Assembly: GCA_963555705.1 (NCBI GenBank)
Contig: OY743189.1
Span: forward strand, 7,333,501 to 7,397,500
Direction: 5' to 3'
Length of the DNA: 64,000 nt
Origin: Ligustrum vulgare
Lineage: Eukaryota > Streptophyta > Magnoliopsida > Lamiales > Oleaceae
In this document: one piece after another, positions 21,750-33,327 of the stretch
How the letters are laid out: each line of letters begins with the position of its first letter
Position numbering within the stretch: position 1 is the first letter of the stretch
The notes under the pieces: model-generated
Seen by the model: the letters and a program-made list of their open reading frames with translations, nothing else
Told to the model about the DNA's origin: nothing
Database searches by the model: none
Made by a program: the position numbers and the translations under genes

Positions 21750-24515
21750 TTTCCATGCTTATGGGACAATCTTCAAGGATTGGAAAGAGAACATTAATAT
21801 TGTTCTTAGTTGCATCGATCTAGATCGTGCACTAATGATTGAGCAACTTGATCCTCTTTCAGATGAAAGTTCGTCTAATCAAAGGAGGAGCTTTGAGAAG
21901 TGAGATCGCTCAAATCGCATGAGTCTAAATGAACATTATGTGGGAATTTCGGAAGCTTTTAATGGCACAGTATATGAAGAGGTAAATAATGCCATGAGTT
22001 CCTTGCCGACATTAAGAAACATTTTTCTAAAAATGATAAGGCTAAAACAAGCACGCTTCTACAAAGCTTGATTTCATTAAAATATAAAGGCAATGGGAAC
22101 ATAAGGGAGTACATCATGTAGATGTCTCACACTGCTTCAAAACTTAAGGTACTAATACTCGACTTGTCTGATGACTTGCTCGTACATTTGGTATTGATAT
22201 CGCTTCCTACACAATTCAATCAATTTAAGGTTAGTTATAACTGTTAAAAAGGAGAAATGGACTCTCAATGAGCTCATTTCATAGTGTGCAAGCTTCTTGC
22301 ACAATTTAGTCAATTTAAGGTCAGTTGTAACTATCAAAGGGAGAAATGAACACCAAATGAGCTCATTCTATTTTTTGTGCAAGAGGAATTAAAGTTGAAG
22401 CAAGACAAAATTGAAAGTGTTCACATGGAAAATACCTCCGAAGATAAGGGTAAAGAGCATAAAGTTGCTAAGGGTTCAGAACAAAAGAAATCATATAAAG
22501 ACATTGAGGGTTGTTTCTTTTGCTAGAAATCTGGACTTTGAAGAAAGATCGTACATAGTACCAACTAAAGCTACCGCTAAAACACCTTAATAGCTTTTGA
22601 CAAGCAGAAAGCCTAGTCTGAAGTATTTCCACATCTGGGGATGCCCAACTTAGGTTAGGCCTTATAGGCCGCATAAAGAAATTGGACTCCAAACGAGTAA
22701 TCATCTACTTTATTGGTTATTCTGGGAAATCGAGGGGCCATAAATTTTATGATCCCACACTTAAGTCAATTTTTGAAATGGGAACTCCAGCATTTTTTGA
22801 AGATTTTGAGTTTGGGGGGAGAAATAAGGTCAAAGATATTGTCTTTAAGAAAGAAGTTGAGGAAGGATCAGTTTTGATTCCTACTGTTGCTTTTGACAAT
22901 GTACAAGTTTCTATGCATGTCATTGATCGAGAAGCATATTCAACCTCAACTAGACAATGTTGAAGAACTTCCCATCCAAAATAAGGTAATTATTCCAGAA
23001 GTACAAAATTAACAACATCAAGAACTAATGCCATTAAGGAGATCCACATGAGAAAGGAAAAATGCTATTTCGGATAATTTAAATAGATTTTTCCAAAAAC
23101 ATGAGGAAATAATGGAATGGTGAAAATTACCCAATCAATCTCCATCAAGCCATGCAGGGTTCTAACTATCAAAAGTTGATTGATGCCATAAATAAGGTGT
23201 ATAAGCTTATGCAAGACAATAAAGTTTGGAATCTAGTCCCAGTACTAGAACGTGCGAAGCCTATTAGTTGTAAATGGATTTTTAAAACCAAGAGGGATTC
23301 GATAGGTAATGTGGAAAGATATAAGGCTCTCTTGTAACTAAAGACTTTTTGCAAAAGGAAGGCATTGACTAGTTTCAATGAAATACTCTTTCATGAAAAT
23401 TATGGTTGTTGCACATTTTGACCTTGAGTTACATCAGTGGATGTGAAGACGACGTTTCTCAATGGAGACATTGATGAGACGATCTATATGTTGCAATAAG
23501 AAAACTGTGTATCAGTAGACCTGAAGAATATGGTTTACAAATTAAAGAAATCCATCTATGTGCTCAAGCAAGCTTCCTGTTAAGGGTAATACAAATTTCA
23601 TCAAGTAATTATATCATTTAATGTTGTTGATGATTATGTGTATTACAAGTTCAGTGGGAGTAAGACTGTTTTCCTGGTTTTTTATGTTGATAGCATACTG
23701 CTTGTCACTAATAATATAGACATGTCACATAAAATTATGAGATTTTTATCAAGAAATTTTCTGAATAAAGATCTTGGCGATGACTCTTTTGTATTAGGGA
23801 TTCAGATACATCGAGATTGCTCTAGCTGTATTCTTGGATTATCAACAAAAGGACTATATCAATAAAGTACTTAAGAGATTTGACATGCAAGACAATTAAC
23901 CAGGGGACACCCCTATCGCTAAGGGATACAAATTTTGTCTCAACTCATGCCCGATAAATGATCTTAAAATTAAGGAAATGCTGAAGATCTTATATAGTTT
24001 AGCTATAGGAAGTCTGATGTATACTCAAGTTTGTACGCGTTCGGATATTGCATACATTTTGGAATGCTAAGAAGATATTTAAGTAACCCTGAGATGGATC
24101 ATTGGAAATTTGGAAAGCATCCAATAGGGTTATAAGGTATTTAAAGAGAACAAAAGATTACATTTACATGCTCACATACAGAAGATCGGACCAGTTGGAG
24201 ACCATACGGTATCATGATTTCGATTTTTCTAGATTCCAAAACAGTAGAAGATCCACATCAGGCTACATTTATCTGCTAGTTGGAGGAGCTGTTTCCGAAT
24301 GAAGTGACTAGCAGAAACTTATAGTTTTTTCCATCATGTCAGGAGAGTTTGTAGTATTTTGAAGCATCTAATCATGGAATATAGTTGCGAAATTTTGTCA
24401 TTGGACTGCGTATACTGTACGATATAGAAAGACCACTTAAGATATATTGTGACAATAAGTAAGCAGTTTTATATTCAATAACAACATGAGCTCAACTACA
24501 TAAAGGGGCTCAGGG
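21750..24515 (+). pseudogene. Degenerate Ty1/copia gag-pol
   Basis: These are plus-strand remains in order. Gag (about 21770-22370; FKDWKENINIVLSCIDLDRAL, with several stops) is followed by a damaged zinc knuckle near 22510. A deletion removes protease and the integrase core. Next are the integrase C-terminal part (22615-22960; SKRVIIYFIGYSGKSRGHKF), reverse transcriptase (23150-23870; KPISCKWIFKTKRD, then FLVFYVDSILL) and RNase H (23960-24500; RSDIAY, RRSTSGYIYLL). The catalytic YVDD box reads YVDS, and there are many stops and frameshifts. The element ends abruptly at about 24515 where inverted RRP36 sequence starts, with no 3' LTR. It is dead. Confidence 0.85.
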
Positions 24516-25985
24516 GGAAAATTGCATAATTGATTCACAACAACCAAGTTGTCCCCGAACTTTTCATTAATCAGTCGACATTGATAGACACGGTCTAAAT
24601 CTAAGCCACTATTTGATCCCCAATCTTCCAAACCTCATTTTTCCTCATGCTCAATTTCAACCACACATTTAAAATTAAAATATTAAACACATAAACCAAA
24701 AAAAATTTCCTTACTTTTCAACTACATATTGTCCAAAAAATCACTATTCAAAAAATCAATATCTCATTAAAATGAGCATCAAACATGGGCTAAATCTTCT
24801 TCAAAACATAATGAAGCCATCATGGAAATATGCCACACGTCAAATTTTTGTATATAGTCCAAGTCGGGAAACAAGCCTAGCTTCTTAAAGTTGGACATGC
24901 GAAGCCTTTATGACAATTTAACAATTGATTTGGATGGTATATATCGTATAGGCATGATGTGCAGTTGTAGCAAAAGATTGAGGACCAACTTGCTTCGAGG
25001 GCAATAAGTTGAGGCCAATGGTATAATTTCCTCAGTTGGAAAAAGGGAGGGAAACCCTGTTTACAAACCTGTACATGCCATCCCTCAGAGTCTAAAGAAA
25101 TCTAGCTTAAAATATTTTTTTATGGAAGACATTCATAGTAAAAGCACTTACCATCCGAGAAGCTCATTTATGACTTGTGGATCTTTTTCTTCTTTCATAT
25201 TTTTTTTTTAGTGCCTTCAGATGCCAAAAAAGAGTAATCAATTTGGTAGTAGCTGACATAAAAGCAGTACTATATAATTATTTAAAATGCCGAATGCATG
25301 CTTCCTCTCTTTCAGCAGGCAATTCATTCTTGTAGATAAAATCACATCTCTTCTTAAACCTGCATATCTAGGGCATACATAATACAACAAAATCTGAGCT
25401 ATACAACAGGATAAATACTATGAACTAGAATAACATTAACGTACAAGCCTCTATCTTAGAAGGACTCCTTTAGATTTTAAAAAAAATGAAAGGAAAAATT
25501 GAAGCAACCGTTAATTTAAAAAGGTAGGAAGAAAAAGATCAGAAAAAAAAAATTGAACAAGATTTATGGATTAAGCTTATAACTTAAACTACCATTTTTT
25601 TTCCAAAAAGGTAACAGTTTGGTAGATCTATGCCTATATTCTACTATCAAGATCAAATAGGGGTCCATCAAATATGTATGAATCATAATCATATCAATCA
25701 GAATCGTTCCATGTATGCAGATACCCATATATACATTTGCATATAGGTAGACAAAGTAGGTGAGTCTGAGGAAAGAATGCTTACCCTTCTACATTGAGTT
25801 CACCGCACAATAATTCAAAACGAGGATCACGTTCCACCTGAAATAAATTGTAAAGCAATTTAAAGAAGAGTGCTTTTTTGCAAAGACGGGATAAAAGAAT
25901 TAAGAAAGCCACAACATCAACTTCAGTTGTCATAGCAAATGTAATTCTTGTTTTTCTAATTTCATCTAAATTCTTATTTAGGATA
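24515..25985 (-). pseudogene. RRP36: Inverted RRP36 copy C, exons 4-6 and introns
   Basis: On the minus strand, exon 4C is 25785-25837 (VERDPRFELLCGELNVEG), exon 5C 25305-25359 (FKKRCDFIYKNELPAERE) and exon 6C about 25152-25214. Intron sequence from before exon 4 into intron 6 also aligns with copy A. Damage: the exon 5C donor is GA instead of GT; exon 6C has a 1-bp insertion in its A-run that shifts the frame into an early stop, plus a deletion before its donor; two intron blocks are missing. Exon 5C does keep the gcag acceptor that copy A has lost, so copy C records the ancestral state there. It abuts truncated copia sequence at 24515. Confidence 0.85.
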
Positions 25986-26424
25986 CCAGAGGGACCCAAT
26001 TGGATTTATATAATGTAGGCTCCCAATAATTAGATCCAGTCAAGCCAACCAATAACCGTCTAATCTAATTGTTTAATAATTCTCACATTCTACTAAAGGT
26101 GAATTATTGTAACTCCTATTTGTTTAAAAGAATCATAGAAGCTAGATAATTAATTCCTGCAATTAATTAATCCTCTTGACTTGTGAGTCTAATAGTTTGT
26201 CTGCGTATGATAATTAATTAGGCATGCTATTGACCATATCACCTAATTACTTACACACTTTGCTTAAATAAATAATCTTATTGTCATGATTTCTATTTAG
26301 CAGCAATTGCCAAATACTAAGCTTAAATTTCTGAAATCATATTTGCATTAGAATATTTCAGTAGTCTCTCTCCTTAATTCTATTAATGAGAGCAACAGAT
26401 TCTCTTAAGCCCTTATGTTCTTAG
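25986..26424. other. Unassigned AT-rich spacer
   Basis: The spacer lies between the end of copy C and the solo LTR. It has several TTAATTAATT runs and no open frames with recognisable motifs. It could be LTR or host intergenic sequence. The sequence after the solo LTR (27374 onward) continues it. Confidence 0.3.
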
Positions 26425-26429
26425 GTTTG

Positions 26430-27368
26430 TGATGTGATCCGGACAAGGCATCGAAGGTCGAAGTCGAGTCATCGGAAATATGATAGTGATCTACGTGCAA
26501 AACGGAGCAAGTTCCGTGTTGGGGTCGAGCCAAGAAGAGGGACGGATCGAGCCGAATCAAGAAAAAGAAGTAATTTGGGCAGAAAATACTTTACAGCCGT
26601 AAAAGAGGATCTTCACGGCCGTAATACATATATTCACGGCCGTAACACTTACTATCACGGCCGTAACAAATTATCGAAGGAAAATGCAAAAATTAAGCAG
26701 AACGAGACTTACGGCCGTAAGCCTGGGAGTTACGGCCGTAAAAGGGGCATTTCACGGCCGTAAGAGTTTCGTCACGGCCGTAACTAACAAACCAGATTTT
26801 ATCAGAAATGCCATTACGGCCGTAAGAGAGTTCCTCATGGTCGTAAATGAGGAGTGCCAGATTTCCGGGGATTTTCAATTATTTAATTTCCTTTTTAGTT
26901 TTTGGTTATTTTCCTATTTTAGAATTTTAGTCTAATTAGAATTCTATTTTGAGTAAATTAGATGCTAGGTTATTTTGCTTATTTATACGCTTTTTCAATT
27001 CATTGTAAAGACAGAAGTTTTGAGATTAATAATATTTGAGAGAGGATTCTCCAAAATTGAAATGTTGAGTTTTTCCCTTTGTTTCGAACTTATCAAAGAT
27101 TCGATCTTTGTGGCGTTCATCCAACGAACTCATCAAGGAATTGACAACCCTTGTGGCATTCACCAATCCTGGTTCTTCAGTCCGCATCGTCATTAATTGC
27201 ATCGTGATTGTTGGTTCAAGGTTTTACCGTCAAATCTATCTTCTATTTTTTCGTTAGTTTCTTCGTGTTCTTATTATTTTCGAGTCAAATCTGATTTAGA
27301 TCTTTCCTTGGTTTTAATTGTCGTTATTTCGCGTTTTTTGACGAGATTCCCCGACTGGGATCTCATCA
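26430..27368 (+). mobile_element. Solo Ty3/gypsy LTR with perfect target duplication
   Basis: The 939-bp LTR begins TGATGTGATCC and ends GATCTCATCA (TGATG...CATCA), flanked on both sides by GTTTG (26425-26429 and 27369-27373). It belongs to the same family as the LTRs at 34603-35216 and 37844-38489/44126-44307, sharing CTTCAGTCCGnATCGTC and the TACGGCCGTAA motifs. A single LTR with matching duplications indicates insertion followed by LTR-LTR recombination. Confidence 0.88.
26594..26847. repeat. TACGGCCGTAA palindrome array in LTR
   Basis: About nine close copies of a CACGGCCGTAA or TACGGCCGTAA motif occur in 250 bp at irregular spacing of roughly 18-50 bp. TACGGCCGTA is a perfect 10-bp palindrome with two CpG sites. 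Degenerate versions are present in the sister LTRs near 34630-34690 and 37990-38165. Confidence 0.85.
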
Positions 27369-27884
27369 GTTTGTAAAGATTCTCTTTGTTGAAAAGTGAT
27401 TACAGTCTCATAATTGATTCATTGTCTTAATTGTGTGTCAGTGTTGGGTCTTTCCTCTTTTCCTTTTACTTCTCGTTAGTTATTGACGCTGTAAAAAATC
27501 CTAACATTGACGCGGAAAGATCTGGTGATACTTGATCGTTGGAAAAGATGAATGAACTCGCCTTGAAGGACCTGCAAAAAGGCGAGGAGGATTCTCCCCG
27601 TCGCCCCTCCGATGTGAGAATTAGTATTTTGGAGAAAAATAGAGAGAGAATATATAACTGGAAAGCGTAAAGATTGAATGAATAATATGTAATCAAAGGA
27701 GCTGTATTTAGGGAATAATACAAAAACAAGGTGGTTATAATACCACATTTCAAACTTAAAGTAATAAGTTTAAAAACTTCACAAATCAGGTTATAAATAA
27801 AATAATTAATATATTGTATAAATCACCCACCCTCCATCCCACTCCACTTCAAATCTGTAAATGATCTGCATCTCTACCATTGAC

Positions 27885-28092
27885 CACCACCAACTACCGC
27901 CACCACCACCACCACCACCACCAACCACCGTCGTCACCACCACCACCGCTGTCACCACCACCAACCACCGTCGTCACCACCACCACCGCCATCGTCACCA
28001 CCACCAACCATTGTTGTCATCACTATCACCACCTCCAACGTGACCTTCGACTCATCTCCACCACCACCACCACCCCCACCACCACCACAAGA
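27885..28092. repeat. CCA/CCACCGTCG microsatellite
   Basis: This is a trinucleotide CCA repeat with an interspersed duplicated unit (CCAACCACCGTCGTCACCAC twice). The long Pro/His or Gly/Asp open frames over it on both strands are repeat artefacts. Confidence 0.85.
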
Positions 28093-28269
28093 AAACTGAT
28101 GAATTGTGAAATTAATAAAAAAATATAAAATCTGTAACTTACATTCAAATTTTGAATTAACGGACATCGCATCTTCACTAAAGCCACCGCCACCCAACTC
28201 CGCCGCCGCCGCCACCACCTCCTGTCGTCACCTCCAGAATCCAGAAGAAGAAGACTGAAACATTTTTTA

Positions 28270-29062
28270 ACATGTGACCTATTGCACCATATGTGACCCG
28301 TGACCTAAGGCGTCATATGTGACATGTGACGGCCATCTGGAAGAAGAAGAAGAATGTAACATTTTTGAACATGTGACCTAATGAGACATCTGGAAGAAGA
28401 AGATTAGAACATTTTTGAACATGTGACCTAATGAGTCATATGTGACCTATGATTATTAATTGTCATTTGCAAGATGTAAAATATGACATGCGACCCTCAA
28501 ATGTAATATGTGACTTAAAGTATGAATCAAGATGTGATTGTGACCTAAACTATAAAGTGTGACCAATTTTCTTGAATTTGTGTCTTGATAAAATTGATAT
28601 GTGACCAAGGGATTTTATGACTTGTGACCTGTTACGTGTGACCTCCAGGCTCCAGCATATGGACTGTAATGCAATGTATCAAATAGATTGTGACCTGAAC
28701 AATTCTGAAGTGTGACATGTGACTTTCTGCATCAAATTTGACATGTGACATTCGCATTTTGAAGTGTGAACAATGACATGTGACCTAATACATCAAATGT
28801 GACTTGAAAATTTAAAGTGTGACCTGCGACTTAATAAATTAAATGTGACATGTGACCTAAAACATTTAAAGTGTGATCTGAGATTTATGTGTGACCTGTA
28901 ACTTAATACATTAAATGTGATATATAACCTAAACATTTAGAGGTGACTTGAAAATTTGTTGTGTGACCTGTGGAATATAGCTGTGACCCATTAATGCGTC
29001 AATGTGACCTAAACATTTAAAGTGTGACATGAAAATTTGTTGTGTGACCTGTGGAATATGAC
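28270..29062 (+). repeat. Degenerate TGTGACC-rich minisatellite
   Basis: Nearly 800 bp is built from dozens of variably spaced TGTGACCTAA, TGTGACATGTGACC and ATTTAAAGTGTGAC units. Two early units include CATCTGGAAGAAGAAGA. Spacing is irregular, so it is a scrambled short-motif array rather than a clean satellite. No coding frame is credible. Confidence 0.75.
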
Positions 29063-29079
29063 TGTGACCAATTACATGT

Positions 29080-29985
29080 GACCACACTGCACAACCAGTG
29101 AACACAATGCACAATCACAACCACCACTGACAGCAAATGCACAATAAGTGACCGCACTGCACAACTACCAGTGACCACGCAAATGCACAACCAATGACCA
29201 CCGTCACCACCGAAAACTAATTTTGCACCACCATCACCTTCAAGCTCGAAATTCACATATTGATGTTGGAATATAGATTTCTAATCGTCAATAATATGAG
29301 AATAAACACAAACAAAATCACAATCCCCAATTCAACACCACATCACCATACCCGAGCCTTAACCATCATAGCAGACCAAAAACCCAAACACCACTACAAC
29401 CTCAACGACGTACAACCCACCAACCTCCACTGCCAACCTGATAACCAAACTTCCATTTACCAAGCAACCTGCAATGGCAAACTCCACACACCCAACTAAG
29501 ACAATTCCATAGCTCAATCGAGCTTCGAACTATCACTTCTATAATTTGTAACATCATATTTCCCCAACCATGAACCACCACAAAAATCCCATAACCATCA
29601 CACGAACACCCCCTCAACAATTGCCTGCTGCCACTTCGAAAATCCCCGCCTTTTTACACCCAAGCAACCAGAAAAGAACAAGAGATAGACTTTACCCAAC
29701 ATCTTACCATCATCTCCGGACCATCACAGGAATCAAAACTCCCAAAATGAAATCCCTTTAGCCTAGGTTTACACCAAAATCCGAGCCCAAACTCTCTTTT
29801 CTTCGCCTCCCATCGCTAGCCATCGTCCCACCACTCGTTGGCGGGGTCGCTGCCAATGGACACTGGTGGAAGGAGCACCAATCGCCCTCTTCGCTCGCTC
29901 ACCGGACATTGCCTGGGGACGGACGATTTCTCTGTCGGATGTTTACCAGATTTGGGGCTGAACCAGGGTGCTTCATGGGTAGGTT
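29080..29985. other. Unassigned block, possible captured sequence
   Basis: This begins with CACTGCACAAC repeats, then turns C/A-rich. From about 29770 to 29970 it is more GC-rich and resembles an exon or UTR on either strand. I could not link any frame to a known protein. It lies within the presumed LTR insert. Confidence 0.25.
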
Positions 29986-30846
29986 GATTAATAAATATTA
30001 CTTTATCTATATTATAGTATTTGACACCTTATTTGTGAATATAATAGTATTATTCCTGACTTGTGAAATTGGGCAAAGATAACTCGAGTGTGGTGTAATT
30101 TCCACCTGTATTTATAGGGCTGAAAAGCCCATCACCTTCTTTAATTAAAGAATGAGTCCTTTTGTTATAGACTTACTTTTTAGGAAGAGTTCTAAACTTA
30201 TAAGGATTCAGTTCCTTTTTTAGAATGTTTCCTTCTTTAAGACGTGTTGCCTTGAGGCCCAAGAATGGGGCCCATTAACTAGGCCCATTGGCGAGAGCGA
30301 TGCTGGGGCCTGCTTGCATGGGACAGAGGCCGGGAAGTGCCACTCTGATCCACTAGTGTCAAATTAGAGAGAGAATATGGTCGGGATTAACCCGGCCTAA
30401 TTCTCAAGATATGATCGGGCACAAGGCTCGACCACAAGGCTCGACCCTTATTTTCGTAATACATTGAAGTAGAACAGGGATCGGGTCAAACCCGACCCTA
30501 TATGGTTTGGAATCAGGTCGGGAAAATGAACCGACCTATGGACTGTGAGGGATGAGATCCGGTGAGTTCGGGTTATACAGTGGATATAAACTATTCCCAG
30601 GGAAGGTTCGAGCTTAAGGTGGTGGCCAGGATTTCCCTTAATTTAGGAAGTTGGAAAATAGTACTGATCATTGGCTCCCTGAGTTAGAGATCGGTAAAAG
30701 ATTTATGGACGCATGACAACTGTCACACGTACTTTGCCAACTAATAGGATTTAATGCTTTAGAGTAAATGAATGGTCCCCTTTTAGATTCATGACAGGTG
30801 GTAGGGAGGAGTGTCGAAATTTCGAATTTTCCCCGCTTATTTGGCC

Positions 30847-30856
30847 TATATATATG
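30847..30856 (+). promoter_or_regulatory. TATA-like box ahead of the element's extra ORF
   Basis: TATATATATG lies about 170-250 bp upstream of the first coding-like sequence of the plus-strand extra ORF, on the same strand. The position fits a separate promoter for that ORF. The evidence is position only. Confidence 0.35.
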
Positions 30857-31018
30857 CGGTCCCCATAGTCTCATTCCCTTTACTTACAAATTTTGAGAGA
30901 TCAGAGAGCTCCTCAAACAATTTGCACGATCCCATCCTCGACAAAACTTCTTAGCATCTAGGTATGCTCGACCTTTCCCGACCACTCTTAATTTTATTGT
31001 TTATTTATGGAGTTATGG

Positions 31019-32903
31019 TGTGGCAAGTCACAGTGGGTGATCTAAGGGGGATAGAGAATTTGGACGAACCCCAAGAGGTCGAGCCTTTAGGTTTCTACCA
31101 ACCTCCGCCTAGTCCTTGAGGATGTGAATCTGATAGTGGGAATGAAGTTGATGATAGTTCCCGGGCATGTAGGGAACCGAGATAGGCCGAACTTGAACTT
31201 CCCACTTACTATAATAAAATGAAGGAACATATGATCGGGGTGGACATGAGGAGGTATAGATTGGAAGAGAGGTATATAGCTAGGGTCCCAAATAAGGAAG
31301 AGTATTCTTACCACTGTCGGGAAGGGAAATGGTGATGTAACACGAGGCCTTAATGGTCGGGCTTAGGTTTCCTCAACACCATTTCTTTATTAACTTCTTG
31401 CTGACTGGGAGAATATTTCCGGGTCAATTAGCTCCCAACGGGTGGAGGATTTTCGTGTTTTTTTATGTTTTGTGTAGGAGTCTAGGAATAGAACCAACTG
31501 TCAACCTTCGTAAATGCCTCTTAGAATTTAAGTTTTTACCCGGTGCAATAGTTTTGTGTATCTGTGCGGGAAGGGTCAGTTTGAAGTTCCCTGGGTTCCT
31601 TCCTCTATCAAATATTGGAAGGAAAAGTTTTTCTTCACTAAGCCCAGGGAGGGAGAGAATCTTTTCTGGCCGACCTTTAGAAGCCCAGATGTTGATTATT
31701 TTAATAGGGTAGGTAACTTGAGTGAGGAGGCAATAACCGAGCTTATGGAAAATGTTGTGAGGGTACGCGACTTCGGGTTATTGGCTGAAGAAGCCAATGA
31801 CCTTGTAAATGACGATATTCTTGACAGGGCCGGTCTTGACCTCTAGCCCGGTAGGGTTCGACCTTCTCAATTACGTAAAGAAAAGAAACTTTCTTGATGT
31901 ATTCCCTTTTTCTTCCTAGCACCCACTTTTCTTTGTGATCTAACTAATCCCGAATTTACTGAATTTCAGGAATGGGTTTTTATTCAGAAGCGCTGAAAGA
32001 AGCGGCAATTGCCAAGGCCTAGGGCTCTTTGGCCAAGAGAGTGGTGGACGGGGTCACCCGGAGGAGACCTCAGAAAAGATCTAAAACTGCACCTTCAGGG
32101 CCTGGCCAAACATCTCAAGCCAATGAAGATGTTCCCCGCGGAAGAGCGGATAGGCAACGGAGAAGCCGGGCTCCCCGCATTCTGAATTTGAGGTCGAGTA
32201 GGAGAACCCAACTTTGGCAGACTGTAGGAGGAAGATGCAGGATTCTCTATACCCGGATTTGGTGAAAAAATACCAATTTGAGGTGGGTCTGGAACAAGGG
32301 GTTGAGCATATTATGAGCGCGGCTCTACAGGTAAGGATCGGGCGAACTCGTGCTTTTTGGATTCTCTTTTATTACGAGAATTTTTCCAACTTTTTCTCTC
32401 GACCTGGAAATGCTTAGCATTATTCAGGGTGTCTCTCTCCAGAGCATAGAATGGGGTGAGACTGCAAGTCAGCTAGTTCACCTCGTCCAGTACGAGGCGA
32501 CCCGAGTTACAGCTGCAGAGGAGGCCCTTGCAAAGACTCGGGCGGAGCTCGAATCCATGACTTAAGAGCACGAGTAAGACCGGGAGGAAAATGCCTGCTT
32601 AACTGAAGATATAAGGAAGGCTCAGGAGAGGGAACTCCAAGCTAAGGTCTCAGCGATGGAGGCTTTCAAGGGGTCGAGTGAGTATAAGCTCGCCCTGGGG
32701 AATTATGCACTTGAGTCGTATACTCAAGCTATCAAGCAGGTGTGAGCTTGGTGTCTTTTGAACTCTCCCGACCTTGACACCAGCCCCATGGCGGAATTTC
32801 CTTTAGGTTCTGATGAACTTGACCTTACTCCGTTCGAGGAAGAAGAAGATTGTGAAGCGGCCATGGACGCAGAGAATGGGAGTGAACCCGAGCCAGAAAC
32901 CTG
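31019..32903 (+). pseudogene. Tat-element extra ORF, 'putative gypsy type transposon' domain
   Basis: These are coding-like blocks on the plus strand. 31170-31320 gives YYNKMKEHMIG and LEERYIARVPNKEEYSYH. 31340-31640 gives LRFPQHHFFINFL, GQLAPNGWRIFVFFYVLCRS and VNLRKC. 31560-31846 gives VPSSIKYWKEKFFF. After a Lys/Arg-rich part (32029-32265) and an apparent intron (32330-32430) comes a coiled-coil tail (EALAKTRAELESM, 32430-32720) with an acidic end at 32780-32903. This matches the Transposase_28-type ORF of unknown function carried by Tat/Ogre-like Ty3/gypsy elements. Several stops and frame changes need splicing or mark decay. It runs opposite to the Tat integrase fragment at 34082-34600, as in antisense extra ORFs of this lineage. 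Confidence 0.65.
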
Positions 32904-33327
32904 ACCTCTTCTCTTCTTCTTCTTTTCTGAAAAACTGTAATCAACCTGGGGTATGCCCCAAGGACCACTTGTAATTTGATTTTTGTGAATGAATTTGCAT
33001 ATTTCCTTTCTATTTTCGCTCCTTTTACTTGTGTTTTTTACAAGCTGATCTAAAAAGATCGTTTTTCGTGTCCTGATAACTATAGGGTCAAGTAAAGATG
33101 ACCTCATAATTTTTTATTGACTTTAATTCTTTGTCGTATCAAAACTTTGGATTGATGATAATTGGTAAGAAATGCCAGGCATAGCCGACTTTGTAGTTAA
33201 ATTGTACAAATATTAGGTTGGGCTTTTGACTTGGCGCAAATTAGAACCTTATTTCAGAAGGTCGGGAACCGTCGAACTTTCAAATTATTCGCAAGGAAGA
33301 GGTGGAACTTTTGAATTTGTAAATGTG
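32904..33327. other. Spacer after extra ORF
   Basis: This is non-coding sequence between the acidic end of the extra ORF and the 49-bp tandem repeats. It probably includes the 3' UTR of the extra ORF. Nothing else is visible. Confidence 0.4.

Larger units (their letters stand above)
27490..30846. other. Probable Tat-type LTR remains with repeat-rich insert
   Basis: 27490-27720 (starts TGTAAAAAATCC; contains GGCGAGGAGGATTCTCCCC and TCGCCCCTCCGATG) and about 29990-30650 (TATTTATAGGGCTG, then GTCGGGnnnnACCCGAC-type blocks) look like two parts of one LTR of a Tat-lineage Ty3/gypsy element. Between them lies sequence not typical of an LTR: CCACCAC microsatellite, TGTGACC repeats and an unassigned 29080-29980 block with no supported gene. 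LTR limits and orientation are not settled by the sequence alone. Confidence 0.4.

Noticed and set aside
26434..26935. Overlapping ORFs of 109 and 83 codons with TAVK/GRN-type repeats
   Set aside because: They are readings of the TACGGCCGTAA palindrome array in a solo LTR in different frames.
27861..28218. Proline/histidine-rich and glycine-rich ORFs on both strands
   Set aside because: They are translations of a CCA trinucleotide microsatellite and have no other protein features.
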